A DNA stretch of 64,000 nt from Bufo bufo. Lineage: Eukaryota > Chordata > Amphibia > Anura > Bufonidae. Under the pieces are notes generated by a model. It was not told the origin of the DNA and made no database searches. It saw only the letters and a list, made by a program, of their open reading frames with translations. The stretch is from NCBI RefSeq assembly GCF_905171765.1, contig NC_053394.1:154774015-154838014 (forward strand), written 5' to 3'. Made by a program: the position numbers and the translations under genes. How positions within the stretch are numbered: position 1 is the first letter of the stretch; every line of letters begins with the position of its first letter. Positions 12,360 through 23,885 of this stretch are shown piece by piece.

Positions 12360-13323
12360 GACCTCTTTCACACGGGCGTTGCGGGAAAATGTGCGGGTGC
12401 ATTACGGGAACACCCGCGGTTTTTCCGCGCGAGTGCAAAACATTGTAATGCGTTTTGCACTCGCGTGAGAAAAATCGCGCATGTTTGGTACCCAAACCCG
12501 AACTTCTTCACAGAAGTTCTGGCTTGGGTTAGGTGTTCTGTAGATTGTATTATTTCCCCTTATAACATAGTTATAAGGGAAAATAGTAGCATTCTGAATA
12601 CAGAATGCATAGTAAAATAGCGCTGGAGGGGTTAAAATATATATATTTTTTTAACTCACCTTAGTCCACTTGATCGCGATGCCCGGCATCTCCTTCTGTC
12701 TCCTTTACTGAACAGGACCTGTGGTGAGCATTCATTACAGGTCAAGGACCTGTGGTGACGTCACTCCGGTCATCACATGATCCATCACCATGGTAAAAGA
12801 TCATGTGATGGATCATGTGATGACCGGAGTGACGTCACCACAGGTCCTGTTCAGTAAAGGAGACAGAAGGAGATGCCGGGCATCGCAATCAAGTGGACTA
12901 AGGTGAGTTAAATTATTATTATTATTTTTTTAACCCCTCCCGCGCTATTTTACTATGCATTCTGTATTCAGAATGCTATTATTTTCCATTATAACCATGT
13001 TATAAGGGAAAATAATAATGATCGGGTCTCCATCCCGATCGTCTCCTAGCAACCGTGCGTGAAAATCGCACCGCATCCGCATTTGCTTGCGGATGCTTGC
13101 GATTTTCACGCAACCCCATTCACTTCTATGGGGCCTGCGTTACGTGAAAAATGCAGAATATAGAGCATGCTGCGATTTTCCCGCAACGCACAAGTGATGC
13201 GTGAAAATCACAGCTCATGTGAACAGCCCCATAGAAATGAATGGGTCGGTATTCAGTGCGGGTGCAATGCGTTCAACTCACGCATGGCATCCGCGTGGAA
13301 TACTCGCCCGTGTGAAAGGGGCC
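12360..13323. mobile_element. PIF/Harbinger-like foldback MITE
   Basis: The ends GACCTCTTTCACACGGGCG and, inverted, GGCCCCTTTCACACGGGCG differ at three positions and are flanked by TAA on both sides (12357-12359 and 13324-13326). Trinucleotide TWA duplications with G-starting inverted repeats fit PIF/Harbinger. Nearly the whole element is a foldback: the left arm continues inward through the gcatctccttctgtctcc region and returns inverted after a centre near 12785. No ORF of note is present. Confidence 0.8.
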
Positions 13324-13605
13324 TAAGGGTTAACTATGGAAGCACAGGAACTCTGTCGAGATCCAAAAACCAGCAATCCACAACAACAAGGCAGAAGCTA
13401 TAAACCGCACAGCATGGTGGGAGAAGCCACAATAAATAGGGAAGGTAAAATGACCACATAAGCAACACCTGAAGCAAGGCGTGTGGCCATTACCAGAAAC
13501 AACAGAGATACGAATTGATCCACAAGAAACCTGTCAGATCAAACCACGTGTTGCCAGTCTCACTGATCTTCTGGCACCTGTCACGGGAACGTTTGTGACA
13601 GCAAG

Positions 13606-15647
13606 AGAGATGCACACGTTACAGGTAGATAGTACTGTGCTCCAGAACATGTTGTATATGTGAATATACAAGACGCGATAGGTGTTTCTAACATACTACA
13701 CCATAGTGCGGTTTCTCCACCATAGAGCTCTGATAGAAGACAGCGACAAGATCTTATCCACGCGTTTTACCAGTGGAGTTTTGTTTCCACGCCATTGTTG
13801 AAAAATTATGTGTGCATATGATCCTATTAGTTGAAGACTTTTTCCGAACATAAATGAAAGATTACTGAAATATACAGAGAAGATTCTTCTCCTGCAGCGC
13901 AATCCTTTTTTCTATTTTTATATTTGGCGGACTCTTTTTCCCACATTGTCTAGGATTTGCAGCGCCTGAGGGGACAAGTATCCTATACAGAGACTCTATT
14001 TTCTATTTTGAAATGTTGTATATGTGCACCACCATTGCTTTGTGATATAATGAAGTGCATGAGATCCCTGGGCCATACCGGCAGGAGCTGGGTCCTTTTC
14101 TCCTGTAGTCGCAGCAGTTATTTTGGCCTGGTTGCTCAGCAGAGCTCACTTTGCTGCTCAGCAGAGGACAGTTAAGGGTAAGTGTAATAGGATTGTTGTT
14201 ACTATAAAGAGCCTTGTAAGCCAGGAAGTGATCCTAGGGAAACAAAACCTTGTCCAGCAGCGGGATGTGGCCAGCTCTGTAGATGTGTGCTCCTGCGTTC
14301 ACTACCCCATACAAGACCAAATGTTCCACAATAAGCAACTGTTCCAAATAGGCACTAATCACGATTCTAGTGATCTGGCACAGTCAAAACTCATCAGCTA
14401 GCACAAGCTAGCACTAGAGAATGCACCTGCCAGTAGAAGTCCAATGTCCTCTGCTGATGCAGTTAAAAGTTCCTACACTAAATAAGGACTACCTGGCATC
14501 CAACTGTGTGTTTGTGACGTTGGCCAGGCCTGACTCCTCCGTCACAGGGGACACAGCAGCTAGAGGTACAGCTGCTGCATTATTACCGATGTAAAGTGGC
14601 AAACATTAAGAAGTTTCCATCATTAGGAGCCGCTGCTGCTGTAGGAAGAGCTTTCTCCGCTGAGTCCCATTCCTTCAGAGAGATGTATTAATAGAAGTCC
14701 TAGTGTAGATGATGCCTCCGGAAGCTCGACATGTCCCTGTGCACCGAGAGCAGCTAGTACTCTACCAAACTCTCTTCTGTTTGGTTCTTTGGGATTCTCA
14801 GGGGCAAGTTTACATGTTAATCCATCATTGGCACTGGTGAACCTTCTTTAAGACCTCTTGCACACGGGTGTATTTGGGATTTGTATCACATGAATGCTCA
14901 CTACCATGTCATTGCATTTCAGTGGAGCCATGCGCACTGCTGTGGTGTTATACACAAATGGAATCCACACACAAAAGATCTTAGCATATGTTCCTGCTCA
15001 TGAGGACGAACTCTAAACTCCAGCACATCAGCCAGCAATTACTTGACATACCTGGTAGACCTACAGGCAGACCATTATTTCTCAGCCTTCTGTCAGCTAC
15101 AGCCACTGATCTTGTGTTGCTCATCTATAATAGGAGCTATGAACAGTTTAGGCGTCTCTAATTTGAGAGCTGATCTTCTGCTCATCATTCTCCACTAAAG
15201 AAACCATGAAATGAGCCTCTGTCCTCCCGCTAACTCCAGATGGACAGCTGCCCAGATAGTTGCTGCAATAGGAAGGTCTGCCGAAGCATCTATCATTACT
15301 GGGGTGTGGTGTCACCATCCTTGATCCACCGCTCAGCTATACTTCATCATAACGGATAGCTGTATAGCAGTAGTACAGTGGAGAGCATATCTTGTGTTAA
15401 TATTTAGACGATTATAGAAACACATGACTGACGTCAGGATGAGCGGTGTCTCTGTCCAGTCTGCTCTCATTATGTACCAAGATTTTACAATGCGTGCCGA
15501 GCTGATATTTACAAGGGAGCGATGATCTGGACATCCGGCTAGCGGGTCTACAAGAACACTGCTATAGTTATGTACATTCTCCGGTGATGGGAGAAGAATA
15601 TCCCCCGCAGACAGTAACCCCCATCACTGTACCATAGCCTAGCATGC
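13606..15647. other. Intronic sequence with one possible MITE end
   Basis: No gene recognised. At 14849 the phrase 'taagacctcttgcacacggg' resembles the left end of the Harbinger-like MITE at 12360, but no matching right end was found, so it may be a solitary, decayed terminus. Confidence 0.35.
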
Positions 15648-15650
15648 TTA

Positions 15651-16010
15651 GGCTCTTTTCACTTTGCATCTTTTACCTAATGCTTCCAGGAAAGCTTCTG
15701 ACGCATCCGTTAAAGGGACCTGTAAAATGTCCCCATAGGCACCCATGTTAAAAAATATATACCGTGTAGTATGTTTATTTTTTTTTATCAGATGCCTCTG
15801 CATGAAATATTGGAGTCTGCTGCTCTGCTATTTCATGTGGCTAAAAAAACGGAAACTCTGCAGGCTGCCAATGAACGGAGGCCAAAGAACACTCTCTTAG
15901 CATCTCGGTTGGTGTAAGATGAGAGCCCATGGATCTATTCAATGGATGCGCTAGAAGCCTATCTGGTGTATGTGGAAAATGGACACAAAAGATGCAAAGT
16001 GAGAAGAGCT
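15651..16010. mobile_element. PIF/Harbinger-like MITE, 360 bp
   Basis: The termini GGCTCTTTTCACTTTGCATC and, inverted, AGCTCTTCTCACTTTGCATC match at 18 of 20 positions. TTA flanks both sides (15648-15650, 16011-16013). The element has no coding capacity. The TSD and TIR style match PIF/Harbinger. Confidence 0.8.
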
Positions 16011-16255
16011 TTAGGCTCTGTGCACGTTTCCACTTGGAGCCACCGTCAGAGGATCTCGTCATATAGCCCAGCATGCAGTGCTCTTCCCATCAAAATGATA
16101 GATACCACCAGGCACGGACTGGCCCCCAGGGGAACAGGTGAATCCACCGGTGCGCACCTGAGCAAGCTGTACCGCTAGTCCCCCACCCCCTGCACAAGTA
16201 GACTGACTGAACAACATGTAGATAGGCGGCATACAGCACCTGAACCAGCTCATGA

Positions 16256-16790
16256 TTAACCCCTTCCTGACTTAGCGATTTTCTGTTTTTCCATTTTTGT
16301 TTTTCACTCCCTGCCTTCCTGAAGCCATAACTTATAACTTATTTTTCCATTCACATGCCGTATGAGGGCTTGTTTTTTGCGGTAACAGTTTTACTTTCTA
16401 ATGCCACCATTTAATACAATACAATAAATTTAATATGGAATATTTAATATTTAATATGGAATACAATGTAGAGGGAAGCTGGAAAAAAAAATCCAAATGG
16501 GGTGGAATTAGAGAAAAAACGCAATTCAGCCACAGTTTTATGGGTTTTGTTTTTACGGCATTCACAAGTGGTAAAACTGACATGTGCTCTTCATTCTCTA
16601 GGTCCATATGATTATTGTGATACCACACTTGCCTTTAAATGCTGAAAAATAAATAAAAACTTTGGGAAAAAATGATTTTTCTTTTTGCATGCTATGAATG
16701 GCCACGTGTCTTATCAGCTTTGTGTGTATCCCATTATTATCCTATATAATGGGATGGGAGCAGTCACTGATTGCTATTAGCTGTGCTATA
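16256..16790. mobile_element. TTAA-family element fragment
   Basis: It begins TTAACCCCTTCCTGACTTAGC, the same style of terminus as the TTAA elements at 9678, 18150 and 59761. It is followed by AT-rich non-coding sequence. The right end was not found, so the boundary given is approximate. Confidence 0.5.
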
Positions 16791-18013
16791 GGGGATGCAG
16801 AGGTAGCACCCATGCTCCTCGGCTACTTCAGAAGACACTAGATTACATTGCTGAAGGTATGTGGAAAGCCCTGTTACAGATTCTGCATTGGGGTTCTGCA
16901 GCTTCTACATCTCTGGCTGTACTGTGTGATGTGGAGCACCCTCCCTCAGTTTCCTTTGCTGATGGTTCTTGGTCAATGTCACCTCTGGCTTCTTGTCTCC
17001 AACCCCTCCTTCATCTCTGCTTCAGCCTGAGTAATAGGCCCAGTGGGGATTGGTCCACACGATCCCAGGGAACTAAAGTAGAAGTGCAGAATCCATCAAC
17101 TACCAGCAGATGCATGACCTAGATTAACAAGTGATGAGGGGACAGCAGCCCTGCTCAGACAGAAGTCATGGTTATAGCTTGTCCTCTTCTGGTGGTATAT
17201 TACAGGCTGGCTGGGGTCCTGCTAGATTGACATGATAATAGTCACATAACTGGCCAGCTCCTATCAGTCCCACCCACATATTGTACCGACAGCAAATATC
17301 TGCATGGAGTTTATACTCTATGTACCTTCTGAGGTCAAGAATGATGGAAATGATACATTGTGTGTGATAGGTAAATTAGTTTGTGAACTCTGAGTGGCTG
17401 GGGGTGCCGGGAGTCAGACTGCCACCAATCTGATACAGTTCATCCATATCATGAAACTAGACAAACCCAAGACAGTTTTCAAAACTTTGCCCTAATATAA
17501 GTGAATTAGGGACATTAGATTGTGAGCGTCTGAAGTCAGAGATTATGGGAGTTAAGTCTGTATTACACCAGGCGATTGTTGATCCGGCAGTGTAATGCTG
17601 CTGATTATCCAATGAACGACCAAACACTCGTTCATCGGACAATTGGGATCTTTCAGCATGTTTAAAAATCTTCATTTGTAGGCGTCAGATCGTGGTGTCT
17701 AATCATGATCTGCTACCAGCAAACAACTACACAGCATGGGGATGTGTGATGGCGTAACGAATGCTCATCTCCATGCCGTGGAGGAGATCACTGCATGTAA
17801 TAGCAGCAGTTTCCTCAGCTAGCAAGCAGGCGATTGCTGGGAAGGAATGTTTCCTTCTCGACAACTGCCTGCAGAATGGGGCTGTGTAATACGTTGTGAG
17901 AGAGGGAGACTGGATTGTGATCTCCTGGTGATATAACAATATCCTGAAGTATATAATATCACTGCTATATAATCTACAGTCAGATGTCAACCTGGGAGAA
18001 TCCAACAGGGTAA
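16791..18013. other. Intronic sequence, nothing firmly recognised
   Basis: No convincing ORF. The segment around 17550-17670 has short self-complementary phrases (gttcattggat / aacactcgttcatcgg) that could be part of a MITE, but termini and duplications were not identified. Confidence 0.3.
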
Positions 18014-18149
18014 TTAATATGCAAGGAACAGGTAGTGGCACAAATGACAGTATCCCCCATAACAGTGACCTCCACAGCAACCTGCCCCCTTAACAGTAAC
18101 CTCCAAAATGAACGCCCCTTTAACAGTGACCTCCACAGTGTCCGCTCCT
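18014..18149. repeat. TTAA-containing minisatellite, block 1
   Basis: Imperfect units of about 28-30 bases, of the form cctttaacagtgacctccac plus a variable acagtgcccgccc tail. Each unit contains TTAA or a near match. The array continues at 23076-23213 and 30082-30180 and is separated only by two TTAA elements, so the three blocks were once adjacent. Confidence 0.8.
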
Positions 18150-18719
18150 TTAACCACCTCAGCACAGTGCTTAAACACCCTGAAAGACCAGGTCACTTTT
18201 TACACTTCTGACCTACACTACTTTTACCGTTTATTGCTCGGTCATGCAACTTACCACCCAAATGAATTTTACCTCCTTTTCCTCTCACTAATAGAGCTTT
18301 CATTTGGTGGTATTTCATTGCTGCTGACATTTTTACTTTTTTTGTTATTAATCGAAATTTAACGATTTTTTTGCAAAAAAATGACATTTTTCACTTTCAG
18401 TTGTAAAATTTTGCAAAAAAAAACGAGATCCATATATAAATTTTGCTCTAAATTTATTGTTCTACATGTCTTTGATAAAAAAAAAATGTTTGGGTAAAAA
18501 AAAAATGGTTTGGGTAAAAGTTATAGCGTTTACAAACTATGGTACAAAAATGTGAATTTCCGCTTTTTGAAGCAGCTCTGACTTTCTGAGCACCTGTCAT
18601 GTTTCCTGAGGTTCTACAATGGCCAGACAGTACAAACACCCCACAAATGACCCCATTTCGTAAAGTAGACACCCTAAGGTATTCACTGATGGGCATAGTG
18701 AGTTCATAGAACTTTTTAT

Positions 18720-21190
18720 TTTTTGTCACAAGTTAGCGGAAAATGATTTTTATTTTATTTTATTTTTTTCTTACAAAGTCTCATATTCCACTAACTTGTG
18801 ACAAAAAATAAAAACTTCCATGAACTCACTATGCCCATCAGCGAATACCTTGGGGTGTCTTCTTTCCAAAATGGGGTCACTTGTGGGGTAGTTATACTGC
18901 CCTGGCATTCTAGGGGCCCAAATGTGTGGTAAGGAGTTTGAAATCAAATTCTGTAAAAAATGACCAGTGAAATCCGAAAGGTGCTCTTTGGAATATGGGC
19001 CCCTTTGCCCACCTAGGCTGCAAAAAAGTGTCACACATCTGGTATCTCCGTATTCAGGAGAAGTTGGGGAATGTGTTTTGGGGTGTCATTTTACATATAC
19101 CCATGCTGGGTGAGATAAATATCTTGGTCAAATGCCAACTTTGTATAAAAAAATGGGAAAAGTTGTCTTTTGCCAAGATATTTCTCTCACCCAGCATGGG
19201 TATATGTAAAATGACACCCCAAAACACATTCCCCAACTTCTCCTGAATACGGAGATCCCACATGTGTGACACTTTTTTGCAGCCTAGGTGGGCAAAGGGG
19301 CCCATATTCCAAAGAGCACCTTTCGGATTTCACTGGTCATTTTTTACAGAATTTGATTTCAAACTCCTTACCACACATTTGGGCCCCTAGAATGCCAGGG
19401 CAGTATAACTACCCCACAAGTGACCCCATTTTGGAAAGAAGACACCCCAAGGTATTCGCTGATGGGCATAGTGAGTTCATGGAAGTTTTTATTTTTTGTC
19501 ACAAGTTAGTGGAATATGAGACTTTGTAAGGAAAACAAAAAAAAAATCATCATTTTCCACTAACTTGTGACAAAAAAGTTATACTGCCCTGGCATTCTAG
19601 GGGCTCAAATGTGTGGTAAGGAGTTTGAAATCAAATTCTGTAAAACATGACCAGTGAAATCCGAAAGGTGCTCTTTGGAATGTGGGCCCCTTTGCCCACC
19701 TAGGTTGCAAAAAAGTGCCACACATGTGGTATCTCCGTATTCAGGAGAAGTTGTAGAATGTGTTTTGGGGTGTCATTTTACATATACCCATGCTGGGTGA
19801 GAGAAATATCTTGGCAAAAGACAACTTTTCCCATTTTTTTTATACAAAGTTGGCATTTGACCAAGATATTTATCTCACCCAGCATGGGTATATGTAAAAT
19901 GACACCCCAAAACACATTCCCCAACTTCTCCTGAATACGGAGATACCACATGTGTGACACTTTTTTGCAGCCTAGGTGGGCAAAGGGGCCCATATTCCAA
20001 AGAGCACCTTTCGGATTTCACTGGTCATTTTTTACAGAATTTGATTTCAAACTCCTTACCACACATCTGGGCCCCTAGAATGCCAGGGCAGTATAACTAC
20101 CCCACAAGTGACCCCATTTTGGAAAGAAGACACCCCAAGGTATTCGCTGATGGGCATAGTGAGTTCATGGAAGTTTTTATTTTTTGTCAGAAGTTAGTGG
20201 AATATGAGACTTTGTAAGGAAAAAAATAAAATAAAAAAATCATCATTTTCCACTAACTTGTGACAAAAAATAAAAAATTCTAGGAACTTGCCATGCCCCT
20301 AACGGAGTACCTTGGGGTGTCTTCTTTCCAAAATGGGGTCACTTGTGGGGTAGTTATACTGCCCTGGAATTTTCCAGGGGCCCTAATGTGTTGTAAGTAG
20401 GTAAATGACCTAGGAAATCCGAAAGGTGCTCTTTGGAATGTGGGCCCCTTTGCCCACCTAGGCTGCAAAAAAGTGGTATCGCCGTATTCAGGAGAAGTTG
20501 GGGAATGTGTTTTGGGGTGTCATTTTACATATACCCATGCTGGGTGAGATAAATATCTTGGTCAAATGCCAACTTTGTATAAAAAAATGGGAAAAGTTGT
20601 CTTTTGCCAAGATATTTCTCTCACCCAGCATGGGTATATGTAAAATGACACCCCAAAACACATTCCCCAACTTCTCATCAGCACGGAGATACCAGATGTG
20701 TGACACTTTTTTGCAGCCTAGATGCGCATAGGGGCCCACATTCCTTTTATGAGGGCATTTTTAGACATTTGGATCCCAGACTTCTTCTCACGCTTTAGGG
20801 CCCCTAGAATGCCAGGGCAGTATAAATACCCCACATGTGACCCCATTTTGGAAAGAAGACACCCCAAGGTATTCAATGAGGGGCATGGCGAGTTCATAGA
20901 ATTTTTTTTTTTTTGGCACAAGTTAGCGGAAATTGATTTTATTTATTTTTTTCTCACAAAGTCTCCCTTTCCGCTAACTTGGGACAAAAATTTCAATCTT
21001 TCATGGACTCAATATGCCCCTCACGGAATACCTGGGGGTGTCTTCTTTCCGAAATGGGGTCACATGTGGGGTATTTATACTGCCCTGGCATTCTAGGGGC
21101 CCTAAAGCGTGAGAAGAAGTCTGGAATATAAATGTCTAAAAAGTTTTTACGCATTTGGATTCCGTGAGGGGTATGGTGAGTTCATGTGAG
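18720..21190. repeat. Chain of alternating inverted ~350-400 bp modules
   Basis: The same module appears repeatedly with its orientation reversed each time. Inversion centres lie near 18757, 19160, 19535, 19838, 20232, 20588 and 20945. Diagnostic phrases such as ctgccctggcattctagggg and its complement, or catacccatgctgggtgaga and its complement, alternate. Arms are nearly identical: 18771-19034 (minus) and 19266-19529 (plus) translate to the same 87 residues. The derived ORFs are by-products. The DNA could extrude several long hairpins, and a transcript would be largely double-stranded. Confidence 0.9.
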
Positions 21191-21279
21191 ATTTTATTTT
21201 TTGACACAAGTTAGTGAAATATGAGACTTTGTAAGAAAAAAAAAATAATTTCCGCTAACTTGGGCCAAAAAAATGTCTG

Positions 21280-22690
21280 AATGGAGCCTTACAGGGGTGT
21301 GATCAATGACAGGGGGGTGATCAATGACAGGGGGGTGATCAGGGAGTCTATATGGGGTGATCACCCCCCTGTCATTGATCACCCCCCTATAAGGCTCCAT
21401 TCAGATGTCCGTATGTGTTTTGCGGATCCGATCCATGTATCCGTGGATCCGTAAAAATCATACGGACATCTGAATGCAGCCTGACAGGGGGGGTGATCAA
21501 TGACAGGGGGGTGATCAATGACAGGGGGGGTAATCAATGACAGGGGGGTGATCAGGGAGTCTATATGGGGTGATCACCACAGTCATTGATCACGCCCCTG
21601 TAAGGCTTTATTCAGACGTCCGTATGCGTTTTGCGGATCCGATCCATCTATCAGTGGATCCGTAAAAATCATGCGGACATCTGAATGGAGCTTTACAGGG
21701 GTGTGATCAATGACAGGGGGGTAATCAATGACAGGGGGGTGATCAGGGAGTCTATATGGGGTGATCACCACAGTCATTGATCACGCCCCTGTAAGGCTTT
21801 ATTCAGACGTCCGTATGCGTTTTGCGGATCCGATCCATCTATCAGTGGATCCGTAAAAATCATGCGGACATCCGAATGGATCTTACAGGAGGGTAATCAA
21901 TGACAGGGGGGTGATCAGGGAGTCTATATGGGGTGATCACCACAGTCATTGATCACGCCCCTGTAAGGCTCCATTCAGATGTCCGTATGCGTTTTGCGGA
22001 TCCGATCCATCTATCAGTGGATCCGTAAAAATCATGCGGACATCTGAATGGATCTTACAGGGGGGTAATCAATGACAGGGGGGTGATCAGGGAGTCTATA
22101 TGGGGTGATCACCACAGTCATTGATCACGCCCCTGTAAGGCTCCATTCAGATGTCCGTATGCGTTTTGCGGATCCGATCCATCTATCAGTGGATCCGTAA
22201 AAATCATGCGGACATCTGAATGGAGCTTTACAGGGGTGTGATCAATGACAGGGGGGTAATCAATGACAGGGGGGTGATCAGGGAGTCTATATGGGGTGAT
22301 CCCCACAGTCATTGATCACGCCCCTGTAAGGCTTTATTCAGACGTCCGTATGCGTTTTGCGGATCCGATCCATCTATCAGTGGATCCGTAAAAATCATGC
22401 GGACATCTGAATGGATCTTACAGGGGGGTAATCAATGACAGGGGGGTGATCAGGGAGTCTATATGGGGTGATCACCACAGTCATTGATCACGCCCCTGTA
22501 AGGCTTTATTCAGACGTCCGTATGCGTTTTGCGGATCCGATCCATCTATCAGTGGATCCGTAAAAATCATGCGGACATCTGAATGGAGCTTTACAGGGGG
22601 GTGATCAATGACAGGGGGGTAATCAATGACAGGGGGGTGATCAGGGAGTCTATATGGGGTGATCAGGGGTGATCAAGGGTGAATAAGGGG
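21280..22690. repeat. Hairpin-bearing tandem array, 172/191-bp units
   Basis: The phrase agtctatatgggg recurs at about 21346, 21559, 21750, 21922, 22094, 22285, 22457 and 22649. After a longer first interval (about 213) the spacing is 172 or about 191 bp. The 19-bp difference is one extra copy of the sub-unit caggggggtgatcaatga. Each unit folds on itself: tcatgcggacatctgaatgg pairs with the earlier attcagacgtccgtatg, and the gtgatcaatgac stretch pairs with gtcattgatcac. Confidence 0.9.
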
Positions 22691-22699
22691 TTAATAAGT

Positions 22700-23075
22700 G
22701 ACAGGGGGGGGTGTAGTGTAGTGGTGCTTGGTGCAACATATTACTGAGCTGCCTGTGTCCTCTGGTGGTCGATCCAAACAAAGGGGACCACCAGAGGACC
22801 AGGTAGCAGGTATATTAGACGCTGTTATCAAAACAGCGTCTAATATACCTGTTAGGGGTTAAAAAAATCACATCTCCAGCCTGCCAGCGAACGATCGCCG
22901 CTGGCAGGCTGGAGATCAACTCTCTTACCTTCCGATCCTGTGAACGCGCGCGCCTGTGTGCGCGCGTTCACAGGAAATCTCGCGTCTCGCGAGAGGACGC
23001 GCCGGCGCGTCCACCCAGAAGAGCAGGGCCGCCGCAAAGACGCAATCCTGCGTACGGCGGTCCTGAGGAGGTTAA
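22700..23075. repeat. Conserved hairpin-rich 3' terminal module, copy 1
   Basis: Three consecutive near-perfect hairpins precede the TTAA end: cctctggtggtc with gaccaccagagg; aggtatattagacgctgtt with aacagcgtctaatatacct; and cagcctgccagcg with cgctggcaggctg. A GC-rich stretch with gtgaacgcgcgcgcc then pairs partly with gcgcgcgttcac. The same module ends the element at 30081, in the same orientation. Confidence 0.85.
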
Positions 23076-23213
23076 CAGTGACCTCCACAGTGCCAGCCCC
23101 TTTAACAGTGATCTCCACAGCAGCTGCCCCTTCAATAGTGGCCCCTGCGCCCTTAACAGTGAACTCCACAGTGCCCGCCCCTTTAACAGTGACCTCCACA
23201 GTGGCCTACCCCT
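23076..23213. repeat. TTAA-containing minisatellite, block 2
   Basis: About five units of the array (aacagtgacctccacagtg and variants) lie between the two TTAA elements. They are the only sequence separating the right end of one element from the left end of the next. Confidence 0.85.
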
Positions 23214-23885
23214 TTAACCTCTTCCGGAAACAGGGCGTACCTGTACCTGGGCGGGCGGGCATTTCAAATTGCATCAGCGCTCCTCTCCTCCTCCTTTTCA
23301 GTGCGGGAGCCGAGGATCTCAGTCGGATCTCCAGCCAGCACCCCATCTGTAAAAAGCTCAGAATTGTCTGCAAGCACCCCATCTGTGCCCCAGCACCCCC
23401 AGGTATTTAGGGAAAGGTTAGGGTCAGATTAGGTTAGGCAGGGATATTTAGGGAAAGTTAGTGGAAGAAGGAAAAAAAATAAAAAATGATTGCATCGCCC
23501 TAAATCGGGTGTCTGGGGTCCACAGCACAGCTGTGTGACCCTAGACCCCCCAGGGGTGCTGCAGCTTGCCCCCCTGCCCCCCACAACTTTTTTTTGGGAC
23601 GCAAGCATTTATTTTATTTGTGCGTTCGCTGACTGTGGCCGGCACTCTTAGCGTCCGGCCACTGTTAGCGCATAGCACACCCCACCACTGATCAACTTCG
23701 GACGGTTGATCAACGATTTTGAAATTTGTTTATTTATTTTTTGAAATCTTTTTAGTTAGTCTTTTTTTTTTGTCTGTTAGGTTTAGGGTGAGTTCGCGAA
23801 CACCCGTGCCCCCACGCACACACATACCAAATTAAGTTTATCACGCACGCACACACACACACACACACTCCCCTATGGCCGCTGG

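Larger units (their letters stand above)
9682..13329. mobile_element. Non-autonomous piggyBac-like (TTAA) element
   Basis: TTAA occurs at both edges (9678-9681 and 13330-13333). The left end reads TTAACCCCTTCACTACC. The right end read inward on the minus strand is TTAACCCTTAGGGTAC once the nested MITE is removed. The interior has no transposase. It shares inverted-orientation text with the flank of the piggyBac transposase at 25770-26470 (for example the phrases around the atatggggtg and cacggc motifs), which ties it to that family. It carries four 320-335 bp tandem modules, a retro-insertion (10771-11216) and a Harbinger-like MITE (12360-13323). Confidence 0.75.
9331..13600. mobile_element. 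LTR-like unit (probable solo LTR) split by a TTAA transposon
   Basis: The unit starts TGTCACGC and ends TTTGTGACA, with TG...CA termini, and is flanked by a 5-bp duplication gcaag at 9326-9330 and 13601-13605. These are the marks of integrase-type LTR insertions. Without the inserted TTAA element (9682-13329 plus one TTAA) it is about 618 bp, a plausible solo LTR. No gag, pol or env is present. Read on the minus strand, its start TGTCACAAACG resembles the start of the unit at 53874. Strand and family are undetermined. A TIR-type MITE is an alternative, because TGTCAC also appears inverted at the ends. Confidence 0.6.
18150..23075. mobile_element. Non-autonomous piggyBac-family element, 4.9 kb
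   Basis: TTAA at both ends (18150-18153 and 23072-23075) sits inside the minisatellite, so the target duplication is TTAA. The left end is TTAACCACCTCAGCACAG and the right end read inward is TTAACCTCCTCAGGACCG. There is no transposase. The interior holds a chain of inverted modules (18720-21190), a 172/191-bp tandem array (21280-22690) and a hairpin-rich 3' module (22700-23075). The last two are shared with the element at 23214-30081, which encodes a piggyBac transposase. This is the basis for the family assignment. Confidence 0.8.

Noticed and set aside
18771..20921. Recurring 83-87 residue ORFs with identical sequence on both strands
   Set aside because: Their recurrence comes from the inverted DNA modules. 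Nothing in them resembles a known protein, and the opposite strands give equally long ORFs.
21280..22690. CRISPR-like array
   Set aside because: Units are 172-191 bp with no unique spacers and lie in a eukaryotic transposon. The pattern is ordinary tandem amplification.
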